Shown: positions 1 through 7,562 of the stretch, piece after piece
Layout: each line of letters opens with the position of its first letter
How positions within the stretch are numbered: position 1 is the stretch's first letter
DNA from: Polaromonas jejuensis NBRC 106434
Lineage (GTDB): Bacteria; Pseudomonadota; Gammaproteobacteria; Burkholderiales; Burkholderiaceae_C
Direction: 5' to 3'
DNA: 64,000 nucleotides
NCBI RefSeq assembly: GCF_001598235.1
Contig: NZ_BCYO01000004.1
Span: forward strand, 1 to 64,000
Translations under genes and position numbers: made by a program
The notes under the pieces: generated by a model
The model's database searches: none
Seen by the model: only the letters and a program-made list of their open reading frames with translations
Told to the model about the DNA's origin: nothing

Positions 1-381
1 AAGAGCGACCGCCCGGAGCTGACCGCCGCCAAGATCATCGTCTCCGGTGGCCGGGCCCTGGGCAGCGCCGAGAAGTTCAACGAAATCATGACGCCGCTGG
101 CCGACAAGCTGGGCGCCGCGCTGGGCGCCAGCCGGGCCGCCGTCGATGCGGGCTACGCGCCCAACGACTGGCAGGTCGGCCAGACCGGCAAGATCGTCGC
201 GCCCCAGCTCTACATTGCCTGCGGCATCTCGGGCGCCATCCAGCACCTGGCCGGCATGAAGGATTCCAAGGTCATCGTGGCCATCAACAAGGACCCCGAG
301 GCACCGATCTTCTCGGTGGCCGACTACGGCCTGGAGGCGGACCTGTTTACCGCCGTGCCGGAACTGGTGGCGGCGCTGTAA
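1..381 (+). CDS. etfA: Electron transfer flavoprotein alpha subunit, C-terminal part (5' end outside window)
   Basis: The reading frame is open from base 1 and ends at 381, giving 126 residues. It shows the C-terminal FAD-binding domain of EtfA: GGRALG near the start, then [27 protein letters not shown], and [11 protein letters not shown] followed by [10 protein letters not shown]. EtfA with EtfB carries electrons from acyl-CoA dehydrogenases to ETF-quinone oxidoreductase. The next gene downstream is an acyl-CoA dehydrogenase, a natural electron donor, which supports the call. etfB probably lies just left of the window. An intrinsic terminator follows directly, so the dehydrogenase probably has its own promoter. 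Confidence 0.96.
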   Translation, partial: KSDRPELTAAKIIVSGGRALGSAEKFNEIMTPLADKLGAALGASRAAVDAGYAPNDWQVGQTGKIVAPQLYIACGISGAIQHLAGMKDSKVIVAINKDPEAPIFSVADYGLEADLFTAVPELVAAL

Positions 382-394
382 TTGCTGCGATTTG

Positions 395-423
395 AAAAGG
401 CATCGCTCGCGGTGCCTTTTTTT
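395..423 (+). terminator. Intrinsic terminator after etfA
   Basis: An AAGGCATCG arm pairs with CGGTGCCTT (one G-T or mismatch position) across a CTCG tetraloop, followed by a run of seven T. It sits 14 bases after the etfA stop and 55 bases before the next start. Confidence 0.8.
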
Positions 424-477
424 CTTGGCCAATCGATTGAATGACTGATTGAGCATTAGTAGACACCGGAGACAACC

Positions 478-2268
478 ATGAGCTACAAAGCCCCCCTCAA
501 GGACATGCTGTTTGACATCCAGCATCTGGCCAACATTGACCAGGTGGCGCAGATCCCCGGCTTTGAAGACGCCGGCTTTGAAACGGCGCAGGCGGTGCTG
601 GAAGAATGCGCCAAGTTCAACGAGGGCGTGCTGGCGCCGCTGAACTTTGAAGGCGATAAAAACCCTTCGAGCTGGAAAGATGGCGTGGTCACCACCACCC
701 CCGGCTTCAAGGAGGCTTTCAGGCAGTATGTGGAAGGGGGCTGGCAAGGCCTGCAGCACCCGACCGACTTTGGCGGCCAAGGCCTGCCCAAGACCATAGG
801 CGCGGCCTGCGGTGAAATGCTCAATTCGGCCAATATGAGCTTTGCCCTGTGCCCGCTGCTGAGCGACGGCGCCATTGAAGCGCTGCTGACGGCCGGTTCC
901 GACGAACTCAAGGCGGTCTACCTGGAAAAGCTGGTGAGCGGCCAGTGGACCGGCACCATGAATTTGACCGAGCCGCAGGCCGGCTCCGATCTGGCCATGG
1001 TGCGCAGCCGCGCCGAGCCGCAGCCCGACGGCAGCTACAAGGTGTTTGGCACCAAGATTTTCATCACCTATGGTGAGCACGACATGGCCGAGAACATCGT
1101 GCACCTGGTGCTGGCCCGCGTGGCCGGCGCACCGGAAGGCGTGAAGGGCATCAGCCTGTTTGTCGTGCCCAAGTTCCTGGTGAACCAGGACGGTCGCTTA
1201 AGCGCGCGCAACGACGTGCACTGCGTCAGCATAGAACACAAGCTGGGCATCAAGGCCTCGCCCACGGCCGTGCTGCAGTACGGCGACCACGGCGGCGCCG
1301 TCGGTTACCTCGTCGGCGAGGAAAACCGCGGCCTTGAATACATGTTCATCATGATGAACTCGGCGCGCTACGCCGTGGGCATGCAGGGCATCGCGATTGC
1401 CGAGCGCGCCTATCAGAAGGCGGTGACGTTTGCCAAGGACCGGGTGCAAAGCCGCCCGGTCGATGGCTCCATCAAGGCCAGCGCGCCCATCATTCATCAC
1501 CCCGACGTCAAGCGCATGCTGATGACCATGCGCGCCTACACCGAAGGCTGCCGCGCCATGGCCTCTAGCGCGGCCGCGGCCTACGATGCATCGCACCACC
1601 ATCCCGATGCCGGGGTGCGCCAGCAAAACCAGGCCTTCTACGAATTCATGGTGCCGCTGGTCAAGGGCTACAGCACCGAGATGAGCCTGGAGGTCACCTC
1701 GCTGGGCGTGCAGGTGCATGGCGGCATGGGATTTATCGAAGAGACCGGCGCAGCGCAGTACTTGCGCGACGCCAAGATTCTGACGATTTACGAGGGCACG
1801 ACCGCCATCCAGGCCAACGACCTGGTGGGCCGCAAGACCGCGCGCGATGGTGGCCAGACCGCCAAGGCCATTGCCGGGCAAATTGAAACCACTGAAAGCG
1901 AGCTGCTCCAGCAGGGCAGCGCCGATGCGCTGGCCGTGGCCAGGCGCCTGAAAGCTGCGCGCCAAGCCTTGCTTGATGTGGTCGAGTTTGTCACCGCCAA
2001 TACCAAAACCAACCCGAATGCGGTGTTTGCCGGCAGCGTGCCCTACCTGATGCTGGCCGGCAATGTGGTGGCCGGCTGGCAAATGGCGCGTTCACTGCTG
2101 GTGGCGCAGGAGCAACTGGCCCAGGGTGTCGATGCCGGCTTCATGAAGGCCAAAATCACGACGGCCCGCTTTTACGCCGACCACCTGCTGACCAAGGCTC
2201 CCGGCATGCGCGACAGCATTGTCGAAGGCGCCGACAGCGTGACCGCGCTGGCACTGGACGCCTTCTGA
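478..2268 (+). CDS. Acyl-CoA dehydrogenase, long form with C-terminal extension
   Basis: A 596-residue flavoprotein, longer than the usual ~380-residue acyl-CoA dehydrogenases and matching the ~600-residue subfamily with an extra C-terminal helical domain (DmdC/AcdA-like). Order: N-terminal helical domain (~40-155), beta domain with TMNLTEPQAGSDL (~160-275), C-terminal helical domain (~280-450) and the extra domain (~465-595). The putative catalytic base is the Glu of LTIYEGTTAIQ at about residue 438. It oxidises an acyl-CoA to the enoyl-CoA and passes electrons to ETF, whose alpha subunit is encoded immediately upstream. The substrate cannot be read from the sequence; fatty acyl-CoA and methylmercaptopropionyl-CoA are both used in this subfamily. 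The start follows a CCGGAGACAACC ribosome-binding region. Confidence 0.93.
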   Translation: MSYKAPLKDMLFDIQHLANIDQVAQIPGFEDAGFETAQAVLEECAKFNEGVLAPLNFEGDKNPSSWKDGVVTTTPGFKEAFRQYVEGGWQGLQHPTDFGGQGLPKTIGAACGEMLNSANMSFALCPLLSDGAIEALLTAGSDELKAVYLEKLVSGQWTGTMNLTEPQAGSDLAMVRSRAEPQPDGSYKVFGTKIFITYGEHDMAENIVHLVLARVAGAPEGVKGISLFVVPKFLVNQDGRLSARNDVHCVSIEHKLGIKASPTAVLQYGDHGGAVGYLVGEENRGLEYMFIMMNSARYAVGMQGIAIAERAYQKAVTFAKDRVQSRPVDGSIKASAPIIHHPDVKRMLMTMRAYTEGCRAMASSAAAAYDASHHHPDAGVRQQNQAFYEFMVPLVKGYSTEMSLEVTSLGVQVHGGMGFIEETGAAQYLRDAKILTIYEGTTAIQANDLVGRKTARDGGQTAKAIAGQIETTESELLQQGSADALAVARRLKAARQALLDVVEFVTANTKTNPNAVFAGSVPYLMLAGNVVAGWQMARSLLVAQEQLAQGVDAGFMKAKITTARFYADHLLTKAPGMRDSIVEGADSVTALALDAF

Positions 2269-2281
2269 TCAGCGCTGTCTA

Positions 2282-2335
2282 GCTACTGATTTGATAGCCT
2301 CTCTCGCTCATTGTGATTGGGCTAGAGCGGTATTT
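2282..2335 (+). repeat. Dispersed ~60-bp Comamonadaceae-type repeat, copy 1
   Basis: Contains GCTACTGATTTGATAGC, then CTCGCTC, TGATTGGGCTAGAG and a T-rich tail. The same ordered blocks recur at eight other intergenic places in this window. It fills the gap between the dehydrogenase and the flavin oxidoreductase and overlaps the alternative upstream start of the latter. Confidence 0.75.
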
Positions 2336-2375
2336 TCTTGAAAATTTTGCTTCACTGAACTTGTTGAAAGACGCT

Positions 2376-3329
2376 ATGTCCAGACTGCCCGCTCCGCTGA
2401 ACAATCTGCCGCTGCCCATCATCGGCTCGCCGCTGTTCATCATCAGCAATCCCAAGCTCGTGATAGAGCAGTGCAAGGCCGGCGTCGTGGGCGCCATGCC
2501 CGCGCTCAATGCGCGCCCGGCTTCGCAGCTGGAAGACTGGCTGGCCGAGATCACCGAAACCTTGGCCGCCTATAACCAGGCCAACCCCGGCAAGCCGGCT
2601 GCGCCGTTTGCCATCAACCAGATCGTGCACAAGTCCAACGACCGGCTGGAGCACGACATGGAAATGTGCGTGAAGTACAAGGTGCCCATCTACATTACCA
2701 GCCTGGGCGCGCGCGAGGACATCAACGCCGCCGCGCACAGCTACGGCGGTGTGGTGCTGCACGACATCATCAACAACAAGTTCGCGCGCAAGGCCATCGA
2801 AAAAGGCGCGGACGGCCTGGTGGCCGTGGCGGCTGGCGCCGGCGGCCATGCCGGCGTGAAAAGCCCGTTTGCGCTGATCCAGGAAATCCGCCAGTGGTTC
2901 GACGGCCCGCTGGCGCTGTCGGGCTCCATCTCGACCGGCGGCGCCGTGCTGGCCGCGCAGGCCATGGGCGCCGACTTTGCCTACATCGGCTCGGCCTTCA
3001 TCGCCACCGAGGAGGCGCGTGCCGCCGACGCCTACAAGCAGGCGATCGTCGAGGGCAGTTCCGACGACATCGTTTACAGCAACCTGTTTACCGGCGTGCA
3101 CGGCAACTACCTGGCGCCGTCCATACGCGCCGCCGGCATGGACCCCGAGAACCTGCCCCAGAGCGACCCGAGCAAGATGAACTTTGGCGGCGACAAGTCC
3201 AAGGCCTGGAAGGACATCTGGGGCGGCGGGCAGGGCATTGGCGCGGTCAGCAAGGTGCAGAGCACGGCCGCCTTTGTGGCCCAGCTCAAGCGCGAGTACG
3301 AAGATGCCCGCCTTCGGCTGGCGCTTTGA
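2376..3329 (+). CDS. NAD(P)H-dependent flavin oxidoreductase / nitronate monooxygenase family
   Basis: A 317-residue FMN-binding TIM-barrel protein. It has the N-terminal PLPIIGSPLF strand, the GAGGHAG motif at about residue 155-161 that contains the histidine conserved in nitronate monooxygenases, and the phosphate-binding stretch LSGSISTGGAV...GADFAYIGSAF. The frame opens earlier, with an ATG at 2313, but that start lies inside a repeat element; ATG 2376 has a GAAAG upstream and starts just before the conserved first strand, so I chose it. The family includes nitronate monooxygenases, enoyl reductases and quinone reductases. Clustering with an acyl-CoA dehydrogenase is common for this subgroup, but its substrate is unknown. 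Confidence 0.9.
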   Translation: MSRLPAPLNNLPLPIIGSPLFIISNPKLVIEQCKAGVVGAMPALNARPASQLEDWLAEITETLAAYNQANPGKPAAPFAINQIVHKSNDRLEHDMEMCVKYKVPIYITSLGAREDINAAAHSYGGVVLHDIINNKFARKAIEKGADGLVAVAAGAGGHAGVKSPFALIQEIRQWFDGPLALSGSISTGGAVLAAQAMGADFAYIGSAFIATEEARAADAYKQAIVEGSSDDIVYSNLFTGVHGNYLAPSIRAAGMDPENLPQSDPSKMNFGGDKSKAWKDIWGGGQGIGAVSKVQSTAAFVAQLKREYEDARLRLAL

Positions 3330-3359
3330 AGTCCGCTCCGAGCTTGATCGCCAGCCCTC

Positions 3360-4484
3360 ATGCGTTCGCCTGAGCAGCGCCTGCGCGGCATCGATGCGCT
3401 CAAGGGCATGGCCTGCGCCCTGATTGTCTGGCACCACCTGGCTTTTTACGGCCCGATGTCGGATGTGGTTCACGCCTTTGTGCCGGGCCTGACGGACTGG
3501 CTTTATGACTATGGGCGTATGGCGGTGCAGGTGTTTCTGGTGGTCGGCGGCTTTTTGGCGGCCAGTTCGCTGGCGCCCCAGGGCCAGGCGAGCTTCAGGC
3601 AGCCTGGCCGCCTGCTGCTGCGCCGCTACCGGCGGCTGCTCCAACCCTATCTGCTGGCGCTGGCTGTGAGCGTGCTGGTGGCCGCGCTGGTGCGGCCGTG
3701 GTTTGAACACCCCTCGGTGCCCGAGGCCCCTACGTCGCAGCAAGTTCTCGCCCATGTGCTGCTGCTGCAGGATGTGCTGGGCCTGGAGGCGCTGTCGGCA
3801 GGCGTCTGGTATGTGGCGATTGATTTTCAGCTGTTCGTGATCAGCGTGCTGATTCTTGCTTTCGCACGCCAGCTGCAGCAGCGCTGGCCGCAATTGCCCG
3901 TGCGGCTCGGCATGGGCCTGCTGCTGCTGCTGCTGGCCATGTCCTCGCTGCTGTTTTTCAACCGCCGGGCGGGCCTGGACATGACGGGCCTGTATTTCTT
4001 TGGCTCCTACGCCCTGGGCATGATGGCCTTCTGGGCCTCGAACACGGCCAGCGAGGTCAGGCGTGGGCAGTGGCTGCTGGCCATCGCCCTGCTGGGCGGG
4101 GCGGCGCTATTGCTGGATTTCCGGGGGCGGATCGCTCTCGCGCTGGTGCTGGCGCTGGGCCTGGTGTGGCTGCAAAAAAGCGCCTGGCCCAGGCCATGGC
4201 GGGAGCCGCGCTGGCTGGTGCAACTCGGCCAGATGTCGTACTCGGTGTTTCTGATTCATTTCCCGGCTTGCCTGCTGGTCAATGCGGTGGTGAGTTTTTT
4301 CTGGCCGACACAGCTCATGGCCAACGCGCTGGGAATGCTGGCCGCCTTCGTGCTGTCCCTGTTGGCGGGCGCGTTGCTGTACAGGCTTGTTGAATCCCGG
4401 CAACTGCCAGCACGTGGCGCGTCTCAGGCGAGCCCCCCTCTCGCCATCATTCCTGCCACTGCGGCTTTTGTTGATGGAAGCTAA
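3360..4484 (+). CDS. Acyltransferase 3 family integral membrane protein
   Basis: A 374-residue protein with about ten hydrophobic segments. It begins RLRGIDALKGMACALIVWHH, the typical first-helix signature of the acyltransferase-3 family with its conserved His pair. These enzymes O-acylate sugars, lipids or polysaccharides at the inner membrane. It starts 30 bases after the flavin oxidoreductase and could share its transcript, although the functions look unrelated. The last codons (DGS and stop) fall where a reverse-oriented copy of the dispersed repeat begins, so the C-terminal tail may be repeat-derived. The acceptor substrate is not predictable. Confidence 0.88.
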   Translation: MRSPEQRLRGIDALKGMACALIVWHHLAFYGPMSDVVHAFVPGLTDWLYDYGRMAVQVFLVVGGFLAASSLAPQGQASFRQPGRLLLRRYRRLLQPYLLALAVSVLVAALVRPWFEHPSVPEAPTSQQVLAHVLLLQDVLGLEALSAGVWYVAIDFQLFVISVLILAFARQLQQRWPQLPVRLGMGLLLLLLAMSSLLFFNRRAGLDMTGLYFFGSYALGMMAFWASNTASEVRRGQWLLAIALLGGAALLLDFRGRIALALVLALGLVWLQKSAWPRPWREPRWLVQLGQMSYSVFLIHFPACLLVNAVVSFFWPTQLMANALGMLAAFVLSLLAGALLYRLVESRQLPARGASQASPPLAIIPATAAFVDGS

Positions 4485-4535
4485 CTTGGGCCCATGAAGG
4501 ACGGGCGCAGGCAGCTATCAAATAGATAGCGATCA
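4479..4535 (-). repeat. Dispersed ~60-bp repeat, copy 2 (reverse)
   Basis: Read on the reverse strand it gives GCTATCTATTTGATAGC, TGCCTGCGCCCGT, then TCATGGGCC, the same blocks as the other copies. It fills the space between two convergent genes and supplies the stop codon of the acyltransferase. Confidence 0.75.
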
Positions 4536-4545
4536 GGTTCTTCGT

Positions 4546-4893
4546 TCAGCGCCTGAACATCTCCAGCTTCAAGACTGAGGCGTTGCCCAGCCACGTGGCA
4601 TGGGTCGTGTGATCCGCCAGGTCATCGCCCGTGACGCCGTGCACAAAAACATCAAGCCCTTCGCGGTGCTGCTCCAGCCACGGGATCAGGCGCTCAAATT
4701 CCACGCTGTCAAACGCCAGCTGGCAACTCCAGTGCGGATGCGGGCCGACTTCGCGCTCATGTACGCGCCCCACGGTGACCTTGAAAAGCTCGCCCGCCTG
4801 CTGGCACAGCGCACGCGCCTGCGCAACGGTTTCCGGGCCGAAATAGACATGGGCGTGGTAGTGGCTGTGGATGTTTTCGGGGCGTTGGGTCAT
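4546..4893 (-). CDS. DOPA 4,5-dioxygenase family protein
   Basis: A 115-residue cytoplasmic protein. The N-terminal HSHYHAHVYF histidine cluster and the GPHPHWSCQLAF segment match the small DOPA 4,5-dioxygenase-like family (PF08883) found in many bacteria, whose histidines bind iron in the fungal and plant homologues. The ATG at 4893 is preferred; a TTG at 4914 would add seven residues. The bacterial members have no clear physiological substrate, so the enzymatic role is inferred only from the family. It is convergent with the acyltransferase and is followed upstream, on the same strand, by another small gene. Confidence 0.85.
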   Translation of the reverse strand: MTQRPENIHSHYHAHVYFGPETVAQARALCQQAGELFKVTVGRVHEREVGPHPHWSCQLAFDSVEFERLIPWLEQHREGLDVFVHGVTGDDLADHTTHATWLGNASVLKLEMFRR

Positions 4894-4964
4894 GGCAAAA
4901 GAGAGGAAAGACAAAAGGGGATGCCCGGGCCGCCATGTCGGGCGGGCGAGGGGCCGCTACAGAT

Positions 4965-5231
4965 TCAAGCGCCTTCCAGAAAAGTCATGTCCGGCAATGG
5001 CATGTCCGGATTGTCCTGGCGGGCCTGCGCATGAACCTTCCTGATGCGCTGGCGGCAATGGTCGAGGTCATCGACCTGAAAAAGAAACAGCACCTCCCCG
5101 GGGGCTTCCGCGTTTTGCCAAAGATGCTCGAGGACCATGCCCTGTTCGGCATGGTCGGCAGCATCTTTTTCGAGTTGCTGTTTGACGTCCGCCAGTTTGA
5201 CGCCTGTGAGTTTTGCCAATACGTGCGCCAT
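4965..5231 (-). CDS. Small conserved-looking protein of unknown function
   Basis: Eighty-eight residues, beginning MAHVLAKLTGVKLADVKQQL, acidic in the middle and containing a VLFLFQVDDLDHCRQRI strand-helix that looks like half of a small ferredoxin-like or ABM fold. The ATG at 5231 follows an AGGGG ribosome-binding site at good spacing, better than the TTG at 5237. I do not recognise the family. It is on the same strand as the dioxygenase-family gene, 71 bases away, and is divergent from the SOS-boxed radical-SAM gene; the shared intergenic region holds the LexA box, so it might also respond to DNA damage. Confidence 0.7.
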   Translation of the reverse strand: MAHVLAKLTGVKLADVKQQLEKDAADHAEQGMVLEHLWQNAEAPGEVLFLFQVDDLDHCRQRIRKVHAQARQDNPDMPLPDMTFLEGA

Positions 5232-5306
5232 GTTCAACCCCTGGGTAGGGGGCCATTATTGCGGCCTGAATCACCCCGCGATTGCCATGGGGTTTTTGCT
5301 TGTTTA

Positions 5307-5326
5307 TACTGTATTTATATACAGTT
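5307..5326. promoter_or_regulatory. LexA (SOS) operator
   Basis: TACTGTATTTATATACAGTT matches the LexA consensus TACTGTATATATATACAGTA, with intact CTGT-N8-ACAG core and AT-rich spacer. It lies 46 bases upstream of the radical-SAM start and 76 bases upstream of the divergent small gene. Confidence 0.9.
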
Positions 5327-5371
5327 ATTTGTGGGCGCCCGAAATCATACCCGCAGGTCGTTTTGCATCCC

Positions 5372-6457
5372 ATGGCTGAAGTCATCATCCCTCTCCATGC
5401 CATCAAGGGCCGGGGCAGCGCCACGCGCATCGCGCACCGGTTCGAGAAGGAGGCGCGCGCCGCCTATGACGATGGCTGGGGCACGCTGGAAGAGGCCGCA
5501 GGCGAGGCGCGGTGGCTGGAAACCGAGGTGCTGTTTGAAGACGCCCGCAGCGCCATCACGCACAACGACTCGCCCGACATCTTTTTTGACTATGGCCTCA
5601 ACCCGTACCGGGGCTGCGAGCACGGCTGCGTCTACTGCTATGCGCGGCCCACGCACAGCTACCTCAACCTGTCGCCGGGCCTGGACTTTGAAACCAGGAT
5701 CATCGCCAAGCGCAATATTGCCGAGGCGCTGCGCGCCGACCTGGGCAAGCGCAGCTATATGCCCAGGCTGCTCAACATCGGCTCGGCCACCGACTGCTAC
5801 CAGCCGGTGGAGCGCGAACTGCGGCTCACACGCGGCGTGATCGAGGTCCTGCAGCAGGCCAGGCATCCGTTTTCACTGGTCACCAAGTCCAGCGGCGTGG
5901 AGCGCGACCTGGACCTGATTGCCCCCATGGCGGCCGACAGGCTGGCTGCCGTGTACGTCACTATCACCACGCTGGACGGCGAACTGGCACGCAAGCTGGA
6001 GCCGCGCGCCGCCGCCCCGCATCGCCGCCTGCGCACCATCGCGACCTTGGCGGCCGCAGGCGTGCCCGTCGGCGTCAGCGTGGCGCCGCAGATCCCGTTT
6101 GTGAACGAGGATATGGAGCAGGTGCTGGAGGCGGCCTGGGACGCGGGCGCGCGCACGGCGTTCTACACCGTCATACGCCTGCCCTGGGAGCTGGCACCGA
6201 TATTCAAGGAGTGGCTGGAACTGCACTACCCGCGGCGCGCCGCCCGCATCATGGCGCGCATTCATGAGATGCGCGGCGGCAAGGACTACGACAGCGATTT
6301 CGCCTCGCGTATGAAGGGCAGTGGCCTGTGGGCCGAGCTGATTGCCCAGCGCTTTGAGAAAACCTGCCATCGCCTGGGCCTTAACCGCCAGCGCACCGAG
6401 CTGGACCTGAGCCAGTTCCGGCCACCGGGGTCGGCCGGGCAGGGCAGTCTTTTCTGA
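5372..6457 (+). CDS. Radical SAM protein, PA0069 / spore-photoproduct-lyase-like family
   Basis: A 361-residue radical S-adenosylmethionine protein. The cluster motif is GCEHGCVYCY with cysteines at 82, 86 and 89, preceded by NPYRG, as in the PA0069 family related to SplB photoproduct lyases. Later blocks SATDCYQPVER, LVTKSSGVERDLDLI and VSVAPQIPFVNE fit the TIM barrel. The ATG at 5372 is chosen over one at 5282 because the latter would translate the LexA box and adds a non-conserved hydrophobic stretch. The perfect SOS box upstream implies induction on DNA damage; from memory the Pseudomonas aeruginosa orthologue is also in its LexA regulon. A DNA repair or damage-tolerance role is therefore likely but the substrate is unknown. 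Confidence 0.92.
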   Translation: MAEVIIPLHAIKGRGSATRIAHRFEKEARAAYDDGWGTLEEAAGEARWLETEVLFEDARSAITHNDSPDIFFDYGLNPYRGCEHGCVYCYARPTHSYLNLSPGLDFETRIIAKRNIAEALRADLGKRSYMPRLLNIGSATDCYQPVERELRLTRGVIEVLQQARHPFSLVTKSSGVERDLDLIAPMAADRLAAVYVTITTLDGELARKLEPRAAAPHRRLRTIATLAAAGVPVGVSVAPQIPFVNEDMEQVLEAAWDAGARTAFYTVIRLPWELAPIFKEWLELHYPRRAARIMARIHEMRGGKDYDSDFASRMKGSGLWAELIAQRFEKTCHRLGLNRQRTELDLSQFRPPGSAGQGSLF

Positions 6458-6698
6458 CGCACCCCCCGGCTTGAGCGCAGCGTCGGTCGTTATTCACTTC
6501 AAAGTCAAATCAGTCCTGTATCTCCTACCTTGATTCCCTGCTCACATTTTGAACAGCAGCCAAGAGCTAGGTTTTTCGGGGGCAAGGTCACTTTACCGTC
6601 CAGCAACAATTCGCCCGTCAACGCAAGCATTCGATCTGCCGTTGAACGTTCAGGTTTGCAGGCAGTTGTGACCAGCAACCTTCAAAAGGAAATCAATC

Positions 6699-7040
6699 AT
6701 GAAAAAACTTCTGATCGCTGCCGCACTCTTTTCCGTCCTCGCCGCGTCAAGCTTTGCGCAAGCCGCTACTGGGGAGCATAAAGACAATCACTTCCAGAAG
6801 ACGCACCCGCGCCGCGAGCAGGTCAACGAACGCCTGGCCAACCAGAACAAGCGGATCAAAGAAGAGGTCAAGGAAGGCGATATGAGCAAGGCCAAAGCAG
6901 CCAGACTTCACAAAGAAGACCGTCAGATTCGCCAGGAAGAGCGCGCCATGGCGGCACAAAACGGTGGCCACATCACCAAGCTAGAACAAAAGACGTTGAA
7001 CCAGCAAGAGAACAAAGTCAGCGCGCAAATCGGCAAGTGA
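6699..7040 (+). CDS. Small secreted basic protein, unknown function
   Basis: A 113-residue protein with a clear Sec signal peptide (MKKLLIAAALFSVLAASSFA, cleavage after AQA). The mature part is short, hydrophilic and helical, rich in K, E, Q and N: RREQVNERLANQNKRI, ARLHKEDRQIRQEER, NGGHITKLEQ. Similar small periplasmic proteins occur in Burkholderiales without an assigned role, as far as I recall. The ribosome-binding site AAAAGGAAATC precedes the ATG well. It stands alone and is followed by a strong bidirectional terminator. Confidence 0.85.
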   Translation: MKKLLIAAALFSVLAASSFAQAATGEHKDNHFQKTHPRREQVNERLANQNKRIKEEVKEGDMSKAKAARLHKEDRQIRQEERAMAAQNGGHITKLEQKTLNQQENKVSAQIGK

Positions 7041-7109
7041 GCCGGCGCCTGAAGCGGCGGTGAATCAAGGTCATGGATGGCTGATTTTTTGCCAGCATGA
7101 CAGCCTAAA

Positions 7110-7144
7110 AAAAAAAGATGGCCTCCAGGAGAGGTCATCTTTTT
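7110..7144. terminator. Bidirectional intrinsic terminator
   Basis: AAAAAGATGGCCTC and GAGGTCATCTTTTT form a 14-bp stem with one G-T pair and a CAGGA loop, flanked by A and T runs, so it can act in both directions. Confidence 0.85.
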
Positions 7145-7279
7145 GGATGTTGTGGAGTGAATGTTTTCAGCGCACAAGTCCACAGCATGACGACTCGCCT
7201 TTTCTGAAGGTGAACCGCCTTTAAATCTCTCCTGCATCCCCTAAATCAGTAAGTGGATCAGTGATTGCCGGTAAGGTCG

Positions 7280-7494
7280 TCAACTGACCGGTATCAGCAA
7301 CTCGCGCAGGTAGCTGCGGTTCAGCCGCAGCTCCAGCCATTTCTGCAGCGTTTCACACGTGGCGCTCATGGCCCGGTAAATCGCTGCTGCCGCGAGATAC
7401 AGCGGGAAGGGCTGGAAAGTCGTCGCAATGACTTCCTTGGTGGCCAGCATCCGTTCGCTCACGGCAATCACCGACACCAGCGAGGTGTCCTTGA
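7280..7494 (-). pseudogene. 3'-terminal remnant of an amino-acid ABC permease gene
   Basis: On the reverse strand the frame reads KDTSLVSVIAVSERMLATKE, then PFPLYLAAAAIYRAMSA and LRLNRSYLR, nearly the same as the last ~70 residues of the intact permease at 15219-15887. DNA identity is also high, then stops abruptly at about 7494, where the sequence becomes the promoter region of the sulfite dehydrogenase operon. The native stop after SYLR is lost and the frame runs six residues further. No start, membrane domain or signal remains, so this is a dead fragment left by a duplication followed by deletion or replacement. Confidence 0.88.
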
Positions 7495-7527
7495 CAGGTT
7501 TGTTTCACCTGTACAAAAGCATAGAAT
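7494..7527 (+). promoter_or_regulatory. Candidate sorAB promoter and inverted repeat
   Basis: ACAGGT and ACCTGT arms separated by seven bases (7494-7512) overlap a possible -35 TTGTTT (7500-7505), with TAGAAT as -10 after 16 bases (7522-7527). This is 36 bases upstream of the sorA start. The regulator, if any, is unknown. Confidence 0.4.
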
Positions 7528-7562
7528 GATCGCTTCAGATACCGGCCTACGGAGGACATCTT

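Noticed and set aside
2313..2375. Upstream ATG start for the flavin oxidoreductase
   Set aside because: The extra 21 codons lie partly in a dispersed repeat and precede the conserved N-terminus.
2352..3893. Open frame opposite the flavin oxidoreductase and acyltransferase
   Set aside because: Crosses two real genes on the other strand and shows no family motif.
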